Of a stretch of DNA of 64,000 nucleotides, positions 17,390-29,855 are shown one piece after another. Positions within the stretch are counted from its first letter, which is position 1. Each line of letters begins with the position of its first letter. The position numbers and the translations under genes are program-made. The notes below the pieces were generated by a model. That model searched no databases and was not told the DNA's origin. It worked only from the letters and a program-made list of their open reading frames with translations. Source of the stretch: Synechococcus sp. JA-3-3Ab (GTDB taxonomy: Bacteria > Cyanobacteriota > Cyanobacteriia > Thermostichales > Thermostichaceae); the NCBI RefSeq assembly GCF_000013205.1, contig NC_007775.1, positions 1,794,501-1,858,500 on the forward strand, given 5' to 3'.

Positions 17390-19945
17390 ATGCAGCGGCT
17401 ACAGCGAGGGTTGGTTCTCTTGCTTTGGGCGGGGCTGGGGATCCTGGCCATCACAGCTTTGGCCTCTTTCTATGTCGATCTGGCCTGGTTTGCCGAGCTG
17501 AATGCCCTGCCGGTGCTCTGGACGCGGGTGCTGGCTCGCTGGGGGCTGGGCCTGGGCGCCTTTGCCTTTGCCCTGGCGGTGGTGGGATCCAACATCCGCG
17601 CCTGCTGGCGGGGGGCAAGCACAGCCGGGGCCTGGGCCATTGCCCTGGGGTTGAGCGGCGGCTTGGCCTGGTCTCTTTCTCAGCACTGGTTCGCGCTGCT
17701 GCTCTGGTTGCACCAAGTCCCTGTCGGCGAGTCCGATCCAATCTTCGGTCGCGACCTGGGCTTTTTTCTTTTCGGCCTGCCCTTCTGGGAGACGCTGCAG
17801 CAGTGGTGCTTCAACCTAGTGCTGCTCACTTTGATCACGGTGGCGCTTATTTACCTAGTGGAGCTGGGGCTATCGGAGCAGCGGCTGACGCTGGCTCTGT
17901 CTTTATTTGCCCAACGGCACCTGCTGATCTTGGGGGGAGCTCTGTTTTTGCTTCGTGCCTGGGGCCATTGGCTGGAGCGCTACGAGCTGCTCTATTCCAC
18001 CCGCGGCGTCGTCTTTGGCGCCGGCTTTGCCGATGTGCACGCCACTTTGCCAGCTACCACGTTGATGAGCGGGGTGGCTTTCCTGACAGCAGTTGGCTTC
18101 TGGGCTTTGGCCCGCCAGGGGATCCGATTCAACCTTCCCTTGTTCAAGTCTTGGTGCCCTGCCTGGGCCAGTTCCCTGCTGGCGCCGGCCCTGCTCTGGG
18201 GGGCCTACCTGGGGTTTGGGCTGCTGACCACCCGGCTTTACCCGCAACTGCTGCAAACCCTTTTGGTCACGCCCAACGAGCTGGAGCTGGAGCGCCCCTA
18301 CATCGAGCACAACATCCGTTTTACTCGCGCCGGCTTTGGCCTGGCCGAGGTGGAGGTCAAGCCCTTCCCAGAAGAGGGATCCCTGACCTGGGAGATCCTG
18401 CAGCAAAATCAATCCACCCTGCGCAACGTGCGTCTTTGGGATACAGAACCCCTCTTGGCCACCTATCGCCAACTGCAGGAGATCCGCCCTTACTACCAAT
18501 TTCCCTATGTGGATGTGGATCGCTACCGCATCGGGGGAGAGCTGCGCCAAGTGATGCATGCAGCGCGCGAGCTGGACTTTGCCCAGGTACCACCGGCTGC
18601 CCAAACTTGGGTTAACCGGCGCTTTTTCTACACCCACGGCTATGGCCTCACCCTCAGCCCAGTCAACGTGGTTACTGCTGAGGGGCTGCCGGACTTTTTC
18701 CTATCGGATATCCCACCGCGGGTTTCCCCCCGCTATCCAGAGGTGGCGCAGGTGCTGCGGGTGGAGCAGCCGGCCCTCTACTACAGCGAGCTGACCACCA
18801 CCGACGTGTTCGTGGGGGCCGAGGCGCGTGAGCTGGACTATCCCGCTGCCGATCGCTATGTCTACAGCAGCTACCGCGGCACGGGCGGCGTGCCCATCCC
18901 CCACCTCTGGCAACGGCTTCTCTACGCCTGGCACTTCCGGGATCTGCGCATCCTTCTCAGCCGCGAGCTCTCCCCCAGCACCCGCTTCCTCTATCGCCGC
19001 CAAATCCGGGAACGGGTGCGCCAGGTGATGCCCTTTTTGCTCTACGACCAGGATCCCTACCTGGTAATTCAAGGGGGCAGGCTCTACTGGTTTTTCGATG
19101 CCTACACCACCAGCAGCCGCTACCCCTACTCGGAGCATCTGCCCGGCTTCCCCTTCAACTACATCCGCAACTCTGTCAAGGCGGTGCTGGACGCCTACAA
19201 CGGCAGCATCGACTGGTACATTGCCGACCCTCGGGATCCCCTCATCCAAGCCTACGCCCGCATCTACCCCACCCTGTTCAAGCCGCTAGAGGCCATGCCG
19301 GAGCCGCTGCGGCAGCACATCCGCTACCCCCAAGATCTCTTCCGGGTGCAGGTGCAGCAATTTGCCACTTACCACATGACGGATCCCCGTGTTTTCTACA
19401 ACCGGGAAGACCAGTGGCAGATCCCCAACCAGTTCCGCAAGCGGCGGCGCCTGCCCATGCAGCCCCAGTACCTCATCCTCACCTTGCCAGAGGATCCCCA
19501 AAAGGGATCCCCAAACCAGCCCGAGTTTGTCTTGCTTTCTCCCTTCACCCCCCTCAACAAACAAAACATGGTGGCCTGGATGGCGGCCCGCTGCGATGGG
19601 GAAAACTACGGCAAGCTGCTGGTGTACGAGTTTTCCAAGCAGCGCCTCATCTACGGCCCAGAGCAAGTAGAGGCGCGGGTCAACCAGGATCCGGCCATTT
19701 CCGAGCAAATCGCCCTCTGGAACGAACACGGGTCGCGGGTGAACCTGGGCACCCTGCTGGTCATCCCCATCGAGACCTCGCTTCTCTACATCCAGCCCCT
19801 CTACCTGGAGGCAGAACAGGGCCGCCTGCCCCAGCTCACCCGGGTCATCGCTGCCTACGAAGACCGGGTGGTGATGGAGCCCACCCTCAGCCAGGCTCTG
19901 GAAGCCCTCTTCTCCCCCACCGGCAGCCGCCGCTCCAACCGCTGA
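17390..19945 (+). CDS. UPF0182 family membrane protein
   Basis: An 851-residue protein of the UPF0182 family. The N-terminal 300 residues contain about seven hydrophobic helices (for example LGILAITALASFYVDLAWFA). The rest is a large domain with the family blocks RPYIEHNIRFTRAGFGL, RLLYAWHFRDLRILLS and EHLPGFPFNYIRNSVKAV, probably facing the periplasm. The function is unknown. Its 3' 704 bases (19242-19945) are repeated nearly identically at 54846-55549 in front of a second psbA. The psbA start lies 105 bases after its stop, so the psbA promoter is in that spacer. Confidence 0.9.
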   Translation: MQRLQRGLVLLLWAGLGILAITALASFYVDLAWFAELNALPVLWTRVLARWGLGLGAFAFALAVVGSNIRACWRGASTAGAWAIALGLSGGLAWSLSQHWFALLLWLHQVPVGESDPIFGRDLGFFLFGLPFWETLQQWCFNLVLLTLITVALIYLVELGLSEQRLTLALSLFAQRHLLILGGALFLLRAWGHWLERYELLYSTRGVVFGAGFADVHATLPATTLMSGVAFLTAVGFWALARQGIRFNLPLFKSWCPAWASSLLAPALLWGAYLGFGLLTTRLYPQLLQTLLVTPNELELERPYIEHNIRFTRAGFGLAEVEVKPFPEEGSLTWEILQQNQSTLRNVRLWDTEPLLATYRQLQEIRPYYQFPYVDVDRYRIGGELRQVMHAARELDFAQVPPAAQTWVNRRFFYTHGYGLTLSPVNVVTAEGLPDFFLSDIPPRVSPRYPEVAQVLRVEQPALYYSELTTTDVFVGAEARELDYPAADRYVYSSYRGTGGVPIPHLWQRLLYAWHFRDLRILLSRELSPSTRFLYRRQIRERVRQVMPFLLYDQDPYLVIQGGRLYWFFDAYTTSSRYPYSEHLPGFPFNYIRNSVKAVLDAYNGSIDWYIADPRDPLIQAYARIYPTLFKPLEAMPEPLRQHIRYPQDLFRVQVQQFATYHMTDPRVFYNREDQWQIPNQFRKRRRLPMQPQYLILTLPEDPQKGSPNQPEFVLLSPFTPLNKQNMVAWMAARCDGENYGKLLVYEFSKQRLIYGPEQVEARVNQDPAISEQIALWNEHGSRVNLGTLLVIPIETSLLYIQPLYLEAEQGRLPQLTRVIAAYEDRVVMEPTLSQALEALFSPTGSRRSNR

Positions 19946-19978
19946 GGCCGGGATCCCTTCTCAGATTTCTAAGGGTAG

Positions 19979-20007
19979 TTGACAGAACTTAACGGATGAT
20001 TTAAGGT
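19979..20007 (+). promoter_or_regulatory. psbA promoter, copy A
   Basis: A perfect TTGACA at 19979-19984 and TAAGGT at 20002-20007 are separated by 17 bases, about 43 bases before the psbA ATG. The same sequence occurs before copy B. Confidence 0.65.
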
Positions 20008-20049
20008 TAGGTTGTCAATCTTCGCGCTTCCTCAGGGAAGTTTGCCATC

Positions 20050-21114
20050 ATGACCACTGTTATCCAACGTCGCTCAACCAGCAACGTGTGGGAGCAGTTT
20101 TGCGAGTGGGTCACCTCCACCGACAACCGCCTCTACATCGGTTGGTTCGGGGTGCTGATGATCCCCACCCTGCTGACTGCCACCACCTGCTTCATCATTG
20201 CCTTCATTGGTGCTCCCCCGGTGGACATCGACGGGATTCGCGAGCCAGTTTCGGGTTCGTTGCTGTATGGCAACAACATCATCACCGGCGCGGTGGTGCC
20301 TTCTTCGGCTGCGATTGGCCTGCACTTTTACCCGATTTGGGAAGCCGCTTCTTTGGACGAGTGGCTGTACAACGGCGGCCCCTACCAGCTGATTGTGCTG
20401 CACTTTTTGATTGGGGTGTTCTGCTACATGGGCCGGGAGTGGGAGCTGAGCTACCGCTTGGGGATGCGTCCCTGGATTGCGGTGGCTTACTCGGCGCCGG
20501 TGGCGGCGGCGACGGCCGTGTTTTTGATTTACCCGATTGGGCAAGGCTCGTTTTCGGACGGGATGCCGCTGGGGATTTCGGGGACGTTCAACTTCATGTT
20601 GGTGTTCCAAGCGGAGCACAACATTTTGATGCACCCGTTCCACCAGCTGGGCGTGGCCGGCGTGTTTGGGGGTGCGCTGTTTAGTGCGATGCACGGGTCG
20701 TTGGTGACCTCGAGCCTGATTCGTGAGACTTCGGAGGAGGAGTCGCAGAACTTGGGTTACAAGTTTGGGCAAGAGGAAGAGACCTACAACATCGTGGCGG
20801 CGCACGGGTATTTTGGCCGGTTGATTTTCCAATATGCGTCGTTCAACAACAGCCGGAGCCTGCACTTTTTCCTGGCGGCGTGGCCGGTGATTGGGATTTG
20901 GTTTACGGCGCTGGGGATCAGCATCATGGCGTTCAACCTGAACGGGTTCAACTTCAACCAGTCGATTGTGGACAGCAACGGTCGCGTGGTTGGGACGTGG
21001 GCGGATGTGCTCAACCGTGCCAACCTGGGGATGGAAGTGATGCACGAGCGGAATGCGCACAACTTCCCGCTGGACCTGGCGGCGGTGGAGGTAGCGCCTG
21101 CGGTGCGTGGCTGA
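20050..21114 (+). CDS. psbA: Photosystem II D1 protein, copy A
   Basis: A 354-residue reaction-centre subunit of photosystem II with five transmembrane helices. Glu130 in [12 protein letters not shown] marks the high-light (D1:2-type) variant rather than Gln130. His332, Glu333, His337, Asp342 and Ala344 in [14 protein letters not shown] are the manganese-cluster ligands. Cleavage after Ala344 by CtpA would remove a tail of only ten residues ([10 protein letters not shown]), shorter than the common 16. Copy B at 55654 encodes the same protein except for Val/Ile near the end (APAVRG against APAIRG). A terminator hairpin follows at 21148. Confidence 0.98.
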   Translation: MTTVIQRRSTSNVWEQFCEWVTSTDNRLYIGWFGVLMIPTLLTATTCFIIAFIGAPPVDIDGIREPVSGSLLYGNNIITGAVVPSSAAIGLHFYPIWEAASLDEWLYNGGPYQLIVLHFLIGVFCYMGREWELSYRLGMRPWIAVAYSAPVAAATAVFLIYPIGQGSFSDGMPLGISGTFNFMLVFQAEHNILMHPFHQLGVAGVFGGALFSAMHGSLVTSSLIRETSEEESQNLGYKFGQEEETYNIVAAHGYFGRLIFQYASFNNSRSLHFFLAAWPVIGIWFTALGISIMAFNLNGFNFNQSIVDSNGRVVGTWADVLNRANLGMEVMHERNAHNFPLDLAAVEVAPAVRG

Positions 21115-21147
21115 TGGCCTGACCTGACGCTTCAACAGCATTGGTGG

Positions 21148-21176
21148 ATCCCCCGGCTTGGTCTGGGGGATTTTTT
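21148..21176 (+). terminator. psbA terminator, copy A
   Basis: ATCCCCC at 21148-21154 pairs with GGGGGAT at 21165-21171 across a 10-base loop, and six T run from 21171 to 21176. It lies 34 bases after the psbA stop. Confidence 0.85.
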
Positions 21177-21253
21177 GTTCTCTTTGCTGGGGTGATCTTT
21201 CCCAGAGCTTTTCCAGAGTTAAATTGGGGCCATTGCCTCTGTGACTTAGGGAT

Positions 21254-22390
21254 ATGGCAATCATTTCTTCTCGGGATACAGGCCAGAACGCTGAGGGCCC
21301 CAAGCGGCGGCAGCAAAAGTCTTCAGCCTGGAGAAAAGAAGGCAGAGAGTTGAGCTTTGCTGGGGAAAGGGGAGCGGATCCCTCTGCCCTGTTGCAGCCG
21401 CAAGCCCACCCTGGCGAAGCCCAGGAAGAATCCCTGCGCCCGCGCACCCTAGCGGAATATATTGGCCAGACGGAACTTAAAGAAGTGCTCTCCATTGCCA
21501 TTGCGGCGGCCCGCGCTCGCCAAGAGCCTCTGGATCACCTGCTGTTCTACGGCCCGCCTGGTCTAGGCAAAACCACGGTGGCAGCAGTGCTGGCGGCAGA
21601 AATGGGATCCCAGTTCTACATGACCACCGCGCCGGCTTTGGAGAGCCCCCGCGACATTGCCGGGTATTTGGTGCGCTTGAAGCGGGGGGATGTGTTGTTT
21701 ATTGACGAGATCCACCGCCTGCCCAAGGTTACAGAAGAATTGCTCTATCCGGCGATGGAGGATTTTCGTCTTGATATCACCATTGGCAAAGGTCGCTCTG
21801 CTCGCATCACCTCTCTGCCCTTGGAACGCTTTACCCTCATCGGGGCCACAACCCGCATTGGCGCCCTCACTTCTCCGCTGCGGGATCGCTTTGGCCACGT
21901 GCAACGGCTGCGCTTTTACGAGCCTCACGAGCTGGTGCAGATCGTGCTGCGCACAGCTCGCCTCTTAAATGTCTCCACCGATCCAGAAGGGGCTGCAGAG
22001 ATCGCCCGCCGTTCTCGGGGCACGCCCCGCATTGCCAACCGCCTGTTCAAGCGGGTGCGAGATTACGCCCAGGTGCGAGGGGATGGCCACATTAGCCAAG
22101 AAGTGGCAGCAGCCGCTCTGGAGCTGTTCCAGGTGGATCCCATGGGTTTGGATTGGATCGATCGCAAGCTGCTGACGGTGCTGGTGGAGCAGTTCGGTGG
22201 AGGGCCAGTGGGCTTGGAGACGATGGCCGCGGTGACGGGTGAGGATCCCCAGACAATTGAGGAGGTGTACGAGCCCTACCTGCTGCAGATTGGCTACCTG
22301 CAGCGCACGCCCCGGGGTCGAGTGGTTACCCCTGCTGCGCTACGGCATCTGGGCTATGAAGCCCAGTCTCCTCTGCCTTTGTGGAGCTAA
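21254..22390 (+). CDS. ruvB: Holliday junction helicase RuvB, copy A
   Basis: A 378-residue AAA+ motor that drives branch migration with RuvA. Visible motifs are Walker [10 protein letters not shown], Walker B DEIHRL, sensor LIGATTR and arginine finger region SPLRDRF, followed by a C-terminal winged helix ([30 protein letters not shown]). An N-terminal extension of about 60 low-complexity residues ([15 protein letters not shown] onward) precedes the usual start of homology at [13 protein letters not shown] second intact ruvB (56892) is about 90% identical in protein sequence outside this extension. Keeping two full ruvB genes is unusual. It lies downstream of psbA with a terminator in between. 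Confidence 0.95.
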   Translation: MAIISSRDTGQNAEGPKRRQQKSSAWRKEGRELSFAGERGADPSALLQPQAHPGEAQEESLRPRTLAEYIGQTELKEVLSIAIAAARARQEPLDHLLFYGPPGLGKTTVAAVLAAEMGSQFYMTTAPALESPRDIAGYLVRLKRGDVLFIDEIHRLPKVTEELLYPAMEDFRLDITIGKGRSARITSLPLERFTLIGATTRIGALTSPLRDRFGHVQRLRFYEPHELVQIVLRTARLLNVSTDPEGAAEIARRSRGTPRIANRLFKRVRDYAQVRGDGHISQEVAAAALELFQVDPMGLDWIDRKLLTVLVEQFGGGPVGLETMAAVTGEDPQTIEEVYEPYLLQIGYLQRTPRGRVVTPAALRHLGYEAQSPLPLWS

Positions 22391-22710
22391 TTTGTTTTTT
22401 CCCTCTCCCACAAAAGGAGAGAAGGGGTTGAGAGCATGCCTCTAACCCCCAAAACCCTGAACTTTGCTGAATTTACTGAGCTTTAGGCGGTTTGGCAAAA
22501 GTCATTGAGAGGGATATAGTAGACCAAGTTTCCCCCTGATCCTTGAGTCCACCGCAACGGTTGCCGGGAAGTGAAGGGGGAAAGCGCTCGGGGGGTATTC
22601 CTCAGGGCTTTGCGGGATACCGCCTTCCTGCTCAGAGATAGGCAGGATGCGATCGCTTCTTTCCTGAACCATGTTCAGGAGAGTTCAGCGTGAATGTATC
22701 AGCTCCATAT
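22391..22710. other. Convergent spacer ruvB-apcE, copy A
   Basis: This 320-base gap between convergent ruvB and apcE is only 37 bases in copy B, so about 280 bases were gained here or lost there. It contains one GCGATCGC (HIP1) site and a perfect hairpin CCTGAAC-cat-GTTCAGG at 22663-22679. No gene is evident. Confidence 0.6.
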
Positions 22711-25617
<2,907 letters not shown>

Positions 25618-25636
25618 GTTTCTCATCCACAAAGAC

Positions 25637-27799
25637 ATGGCTCCCAACCCAGCTCTACCCCCCCATCTGTTGTCTTCTGCTTTTCTCCTTGAGGATTGGG
25701 AGCAGGGGCATTACGAGCACGTCATTCAGGTCTTGCAGCAGGGGCTCGAGCAGGGATCCCTGTCTCCAGAGCTGTATTGGGATCTGGGATCTGCCTATCT
25801 CCTGCTGGGTCGGGAACTGGAGGGGCAGCTTGCGTGGCAAGAGGGCTTGGCAATGCTGCATGCAGAGGGCGTGGCCGAATCCGAGGCCGCTTACCACCTG
25901 CTGAGGGGCTTGCAGGCTTTGGCGGAAAGGCTGTGGGAGAAGGGCCATTGGCCGCAGGCAGCAGCTCTGTATCGCCAGCTTCTGGAGGTGGGGGATGGGC
26001 TTTCTGGGCTGGAGCCGTCTTCTGGCCAGGCTTTGGCTGCCCACCGCATTGGCCTGACCCAAGAGCGGAGCCGGCTGTGGAGCTCGGCAGCGGAGTGGTT
26101 TGAGCGGGCTTGCCAACGGGATCCGGCGGCAGCAGAGAGTTTTTGGCGCTGGGGCTTGGCCCTGATGAAGCTGGGCCGTTTGCGAGAGGCGATTTCCCCT
26201 CTACAGGAGGCTGCGCGGCTGCGCCCTGAGTGGGGGGATCCCTGGGTACAGATGGGCTTGGCGTGGCTGGATCTGCGGGATCCAGTTCAGGCTGTGCGGT
26301 GTTTCCAGGCGGCTGAGGCGCGGGGCACCGGGACGGCGCAACTCTACAGCTACTGGGCGGAAGCGGAAGTGCGGTTGGCTCACCCTGAGGCCGCTTGGGA
26401 GAAGGTTTGCCGAGCGGTGGCAGCGGAACGGAATTGGGTGCAGGCGTGGTGCGAGGGCAGCGGCGGGGAAAGCCCTCTGCGATCTGGACTGGAGCAGGCA
26501 TGCAGGGGAGAGGGATCTGCGAGGATCCCCGATTTCCTGTATTCGGCTTGGCGGCAGCGTTGGGCTCCAGAAGGCGTTGCCCCTCCAGCAGACTCCTTTT
26601 CCCAGAGCACTCCCCCTACAACCGACTTCTGGCCGGTGCCAACCCAAGGCTACCTCACCACCCGACAGTGGCATCAGGCCACGGGCGAAGGGGACTACCA
26701 ACTGCTGGATCCAGGGGGGGTTCTCTGTCTAAAAGCGCCCCCTGCCGCTGATCCCGACATTTTGCAAAAGTTGCGCCCGCAGCGCATCCCCTTGGCAGAG
26801 ACCTTTGTCGCCCAGATCCCCCGAGGATCCGTCCACGTGGGCCACTATCCCCGCCACCTCTACGCCAGCTTCGCCAGTGGGGTGCTCACCCGCCGGGGAG
26901 AATTGCTCGCCGATCTGTCCCTGAGCTTGCCGCCGCCGGAGTTCCTCGACTGGGACTACAGGCCAGATCACCTGCAGCACCACCCCCTGCTGGGCTTGCC
27001 CCATCTCCCCCCACCGATCCCACTGGATGGCCCCGTTGCCCTTTTGCCCTTGGGGGCAGTTAATTACTTTCACTGGATGGTGGATATTCTGCCGGCCCTC
27101 GATATCCTGCAGCGGTCGGGCGCCCTGGAAAAGGACATCCCCATCTTGATCCACGGGTATCAGGGAAAACCCTTCCAGGTGCAGAGCTTGGCTGCTTTGG
27201 GGATCCCAGTCGAGCGCATCCTCAGCTTTGAGCAGTTGGGGGGATCCCATCTGCAAGCCCAGAACCTGATCGTGCCCTCAGCAGGCGCTCCGGTGGGGTG
27301 CTTGACGCCTAGGGGATTGGAGGTGCTGCGGCAACTGGCCCAGCCGAGTTTCTCCATTGACCCCTTACAACCGCGGCGAATTTACATCAGCCGTCGGTCT
27401 GCCCGCTGGCGGCGGGTGATCAACGAAGCGGAGGTGCTGGCCTGTTTGCACCCTTGGGGATTTGTACCGGTGCAGATGGAAACCCTCTCTCTTCAAGAGC
27501 AAATAGCCCTGATGCAGGGGGCAGAGGCGGTGATCGGGATCCACGGGGCGGGCCTAACCAACCTCGCCTTTTGTCAACCCGGCACCACCGTCATCGAGAT
27601 CTTGCCCAGCAATGCAGTGCTTCCCTATTTTTGGAGTATTGCTCAGGTGGCAGGGTTAAGGTATTTCCCCTTGGTGGCGCCTGTTTGCGATCCGGCTTTG
27701 GTGGCTCTTCTTTCCAGCCCCGATTTGGATCGAGAAGATGCCTGGGTTCGGATCCCGGACTTGCTGAATGTGCTGGAACAGACAGGGATCAAGGGATGA
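25637..27799 (+). CDS. TPR protein with GT61 (DUF563) glycosyltransferase domain, copy A
   Basis: A 720-residue two-part protein. Residues about 10-270 hold TPR-like helical repeats (for example FWRWGLALMKLGRLREAISPLQEAARLRP). The C-terminal half is a family 61 glycosyltransferase, with LLPLGAVNYFHWMVDILPALD, RIYISRRSARWRRVINE and the late IGIHGAGLTNLAFCQPGT block. Such proteins probably glycosylate extracellular polysaccharide or protein; the acceptor is unknown. The ATG at 25637 is preferred over an upstream TTG because copy B starts at the matching point. The paralogue at 60982 is roughly 75% identical, the most diverged of the duplicated genes. The stop codon abuts the 3' end of a convergent tRNA gene. 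Confidence 0.85.
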   Translation: MAPNPALPPHLLSSAFLLEDWEQGHYEHVIQVLQQGLEQGSLSPELYWDLGSAYLLLGRELEGQLAWQEGLAMLHAEGVAESEAAYHLLRGLQALAERLWEKGHWPQAAALYRQLLEVGDGLSGLEPSSGQALAAHRIGLTQERSRLWSSAAEWFERACQRDPAAAESFWRWGLALMKLGRLREAISPLQEAARLRPEWGDPWVQMGLAWLDLRDPVQAVRCFQAAEARGTGTAQLYSYWAEAEVRLAHPEAAWEKVCRAVAAERNWVQAWCEGSGGESPLRSGLEQACRGEGSARIPDFLYSAWRQRWAPEGVAPPADSFSQSTPPTTDFWPVPTQGYLTTRQWHQATGEGDYQLLDPGGVLCLKAPPAADPDILQKLRPQRIPLAETFVAQIPRGSVHVGHYPRHLYASFASGVLTRRGELLADLSLSLPPPEFLDWDYRPDHLQHHPLLGLPHLPPPIPLDGPVALLPLGAVNYFHWMVDILPALDILQRSGALEKDIPILIHGYQGKPFQVQSLAALGIPVERILSFEQLGGSHLQAQNLIVPSAGAPVGCLTPRGLEVLRQLAQPSFSIDPLQPRRIYISRRSARWRRVINEAEVLACLHPWGFVPVQMETLSLQEQIALMQGAEAVIGIHGAGLTNLAFCQPGTTVIEILPSNAVLPYFWSIAQVAGLRYFPLVAPVCDPALVALLSSPDLDREDAWVRIPDLLNVLEQTGIKG

Positions 27800-27883
27800 T
27801 GGGATCGGAGGGACTCGAACCCTCACGTTCTTGAGGAACAACGGATTTTAAGTCCGTAGCGTCTACCATTCCGCCACGATCCC
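27800..27883 (-). tRNA. tRNA-Leu (anticodon TAA), copy A
   Basis: An 84-base tRNA read on the minus strand. The acceptor arm GGGATCG pairs with CGATCCC, discriminator A. The anticodon loop CTTAAAA gives anticodon TAA. A long class II variable arm and the T loop GGTTCGAGTCC are present. No CCA is encoded. There is no intron, although the group I intron of many cyanobacterial tRNA-Leu(UAA) genes sits in this anticodon. The 3' end touches the stop codon of the convergent gene. An identical copy lies at 63112-63195. Confidence 0.97.
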
Positions 27884-28039
27884 AATCTGTCGGCAATAGC
27901 CGTACTACTCTACCAAACTGCTTGCCTTGGGGGGGCAAGTCTTTAAGTTGGTTCACCCAGCCCTGCAGTGGAGGGTATGAAGTAGGGGATTGCTGCCCCT
28001 GCTGATGGGATCCCTGCTGTGCCCGCTGGCTTGAAGCTC

Positions 28040-29290
28040 CTACAACTTCTCTTTCAAAAAAACGTTGGCCACCCAGATCCCCACCACCGCCAAGGCGGCC
28101 ATCCCATAAAAGGTATAGCTATAGCTGCCCAGCCTATCGCGAATTTGCCCCGCGATCATCGTTCCCACCAAGGCCCCAACTCCATAGGCGGTAAACACAA
28201 TGCCGTAGTTCTGGGCGTAGCGTTCGGGATCAAACAAGCGCAGGGTCAGGGCGGGAGCCATGGCCAGCCACCCCCCCAGGCAAAACCAAAGCAAGGAAAA
28301 GGCTACCCAATAGCCCAGAAGGGATCCCTGGGGAGGCAGGAGCATTAGCCCACAGGCCAGCAGGATCAGCCCATAGGAGCCCGTAGTGACCTGATGGGGA
28401 TGTAAGCGATCGGCCAACCAGCCAAACAGAGGACGGCTGATCCCGTTGAAAATGGCGAAGAGAGCCACGCTGTTGGCAGCCGCAGTGGGATCCAGGCCGA
28501 TCAGCTCTTCCCCCACAGGACCAGAAATCCCAATGGCGCTTAAACCGATCAGAGTGCCGATGGCATAGCAGATCCACAGGCCATAGAAGGAGGGGTTCCT
28601 CAGCAGAGGGAGAGAGCGCCGAGAAGTCAACGGAGAGCGATCTGGGCCATTCGTGGATTTTCTTGGAAAAGGTGAGGAAAGGATCCAATCGGGAGGAGGA
28701 AATCTCAGTTGGGTTGCGATCCCCAGGATCACTGCCGCGAAGAGGATCCCCAAAATCAGCAGCGTAGGTCGAACCCCCAGCGCCTCGATCAAGCGGTTGG
28801 CTAGAGGAGCGGTAAGCAGGGGGGATAGGCCAAAGCCGACAATGGTGGATCCCACCGCCAATCCCTTGCGATCCGGGAACCAACGGGCTGCCACGGCCAT
28901 TGGCACTCCATAGGCTATTCCCACACCGCTGCCGGCAATCACCCCATAGCAGAGGGTGATCCACCCAATAGAAGGGGCGAAGCTGGCCAGCCCATAGCCC
29001 AAACCCACCAAGCTGCCCCCCAGAGCCAGTACTCGGCGGGATCCCCAGCGGGGGATGACAAACCCTGTGATGGGCATGAGGGTAGCGTAAAACACGAGGG
29101 CAACGGTGTAGGGCAGCAGGCTCTCACTGGCCCCAATCCCCAGCTCTGTTTCCAGGGGCTTGCGGAAAATGCTCCAGGAATAGACGGTTCCCAGGCAAAG
29201 AAGAACCAGGAGCCCCTGGAGGATAAAAAGCCATCTCCCCATATGGGCCGGTTGTCCATACAAAGTAACGGGGAATCCAACCCTTTTCAT
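28040..29290 (-). CDS. MFS transporter, OFA (oxalate/formate antiporter-like) family
   Basis: A 416-residue inner-membrane protein with about 12 hydrophobic helices. The N-terminal part (FILQGLLVLLCLGTVYSWSIFRKPLE) and the loop GVPMAVAARWFPDRKGLAVG between helices are characteristic of the OFA branch of the major facilitator superfamily, whose members carry small organic acids such as oxalate, formate or lactate. The substrate cannot be assigned. It lies downstream of nifT on the same strand, 104 bases away, with a weak hairpin in between, so read-through from the nif unit is possible but not shown. Confidence 0.85.
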   Translation of the reverse strand: MKRVGFPVTLYGQPAHMGRWLFILQGLLVLLCLGTVYSWSIFRKPLETELGIGASESLLPYTVALVFYATLMPITGFVIPRWGSRRVLALGGSLVGLGYGLASFAPSIGWITLCYGVIAGSGVGIAYGVPMAVAARWFPDRKGLAVGSTIVGFGLSPLLTAPLANRLIEALGVRPTLLILGILFAAVILGIATQLRFPPPDWILSSPFPRKSTNGPDRSPLTSRRSLPLLRNPSFYGLWICYAIGTLIGLSAIGISGPVGEELIGLDPTAAANSVALFAIFNGISRPLFGWLADRLHPHQVTTGSYGLILLACGLMLLPPQGSLLGYWVAFSLLWFCLGGWLAMAPALTLRLFDPERYAQNYGIVFTAYGVGALVGTMIAGQIRDRLGSYSYTFYGMAALAVVGIWVANVFLKEKL

Positions 29291-29381
29291 GGGTATCTAG
29301 AGCTTGTTGGAGCTGAGTTCAACCCATTCTCTCAGCCCTTTCGGGGATGAGCCGATAGGAATAGAATTGCTTGAATTGTTC

Positions 29382-29396
29382 AGCCAACCGTTGGCT
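29382..29396 (-). terminator. Hairpin at the nifT stop
   Basis: AGCCAAC and GTTGGCT flank a single base at 29382-29396, and the nifT stop overlaps the stem. T residues after it are few, so it is a weak terminator candidate closing the nif left arm. Confidence 0.3.
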
Positions 29397-29595
29397 AGAG
29401 GCGTTTGGCCTCTACCGTCTTGGGCAGAGATAAAGGCTCCGGCAGCTCCGGGATGGACAATTCCCAACCGTTGCTCAAGGTGAAAATGGTTTCCCCGGCC
29501 TCTGAACGGGTGGCCACAACCGATTCTTCCAGATCTTTTTTGGGAACGTAGACCATCAAATGCCCGTAGGCACTTTCGTGCAGGATGACTTTCAT
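29395..29595 (-). CDS. nifT: NifT/FixU family protein
   Basis: A 66-residue protein starting MKVILHESAYG, followed by MVYVPKKDLEESVV and the NGWELSIPE ending typical of NifT. NifT is found in most nif clusters but is not essential where tested, and its role is unresolved. The start codon overlaps the nifZ stop by four bases (ATGA), so the two are translationally coupled. It is the last gene of the left nif arm. Confidence 0.9.
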   Translation of the reverse strand: MKVILHESAYGHLMVYVPKKDLEESVVATRSEAGETIFTLSNGWELSIPELPEPLSLPKTVEAKRL

Positions 29596-29855
29596 AGCCC
29601 TTTCTCCACAAGTTCCAGCTCTTGGGCACGGCACCCCACCACCAAGCCTTTGGCCAAGCAGTGGACGGCATAGACGTAAAACCGTTGTAGAAAGGTGCCA
29701 ATGGAAATCACGTAACCTTCGTCGCCCGGAACGGCCAAGATTTTCCCCACCGGCTGGCCGAAGAAGGTGCCATCGTTGCGGATGACCTTACGGATGCGGA
29801 CTTTGTCGCCCAGCTCAAATTGGGGAGGGCGATCCAGCTCCAGTTCGTCGCTCAT
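29592..29855 (-). CDS. nifZ: NifZ
   Basis: An 87-residue protein with an SH3-like beta fold suggested by FELGDKVRIRKVIRNDGTFF and VGKILAVPGDEGYVISIGTF. NifZ helps form the second P-cluster of the nitrogenase MoFe protein in Azotobacter; I assume the same role here. GGAGGT lies five bases before the ATG, inside the preceding small ORF, whose stop overlaps this start (ATGA). nifT follows with the same kind of overlap. Confidence 0.93.
   Translation of the reverse strand: MSDELELDRPPQFELGDKVRIRKVIRNDGTFFGQPVGKILAVPGDEGYVISIGTFLQRFYVYAVHCLAKGLVVGCRAQELELVEKGL

Noticed and set aside
20074-21501. A 475-codon open frame antisense to psbA
   Set aside because: Extremely Arg/His/Pro-rich shadow of psbA; the same shadow appears at the second psbA copy.
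27840-27860. Group I intron in tRNA-Leu(UAA)
   Set aside because: The anticodon arm is continuous in both copies.
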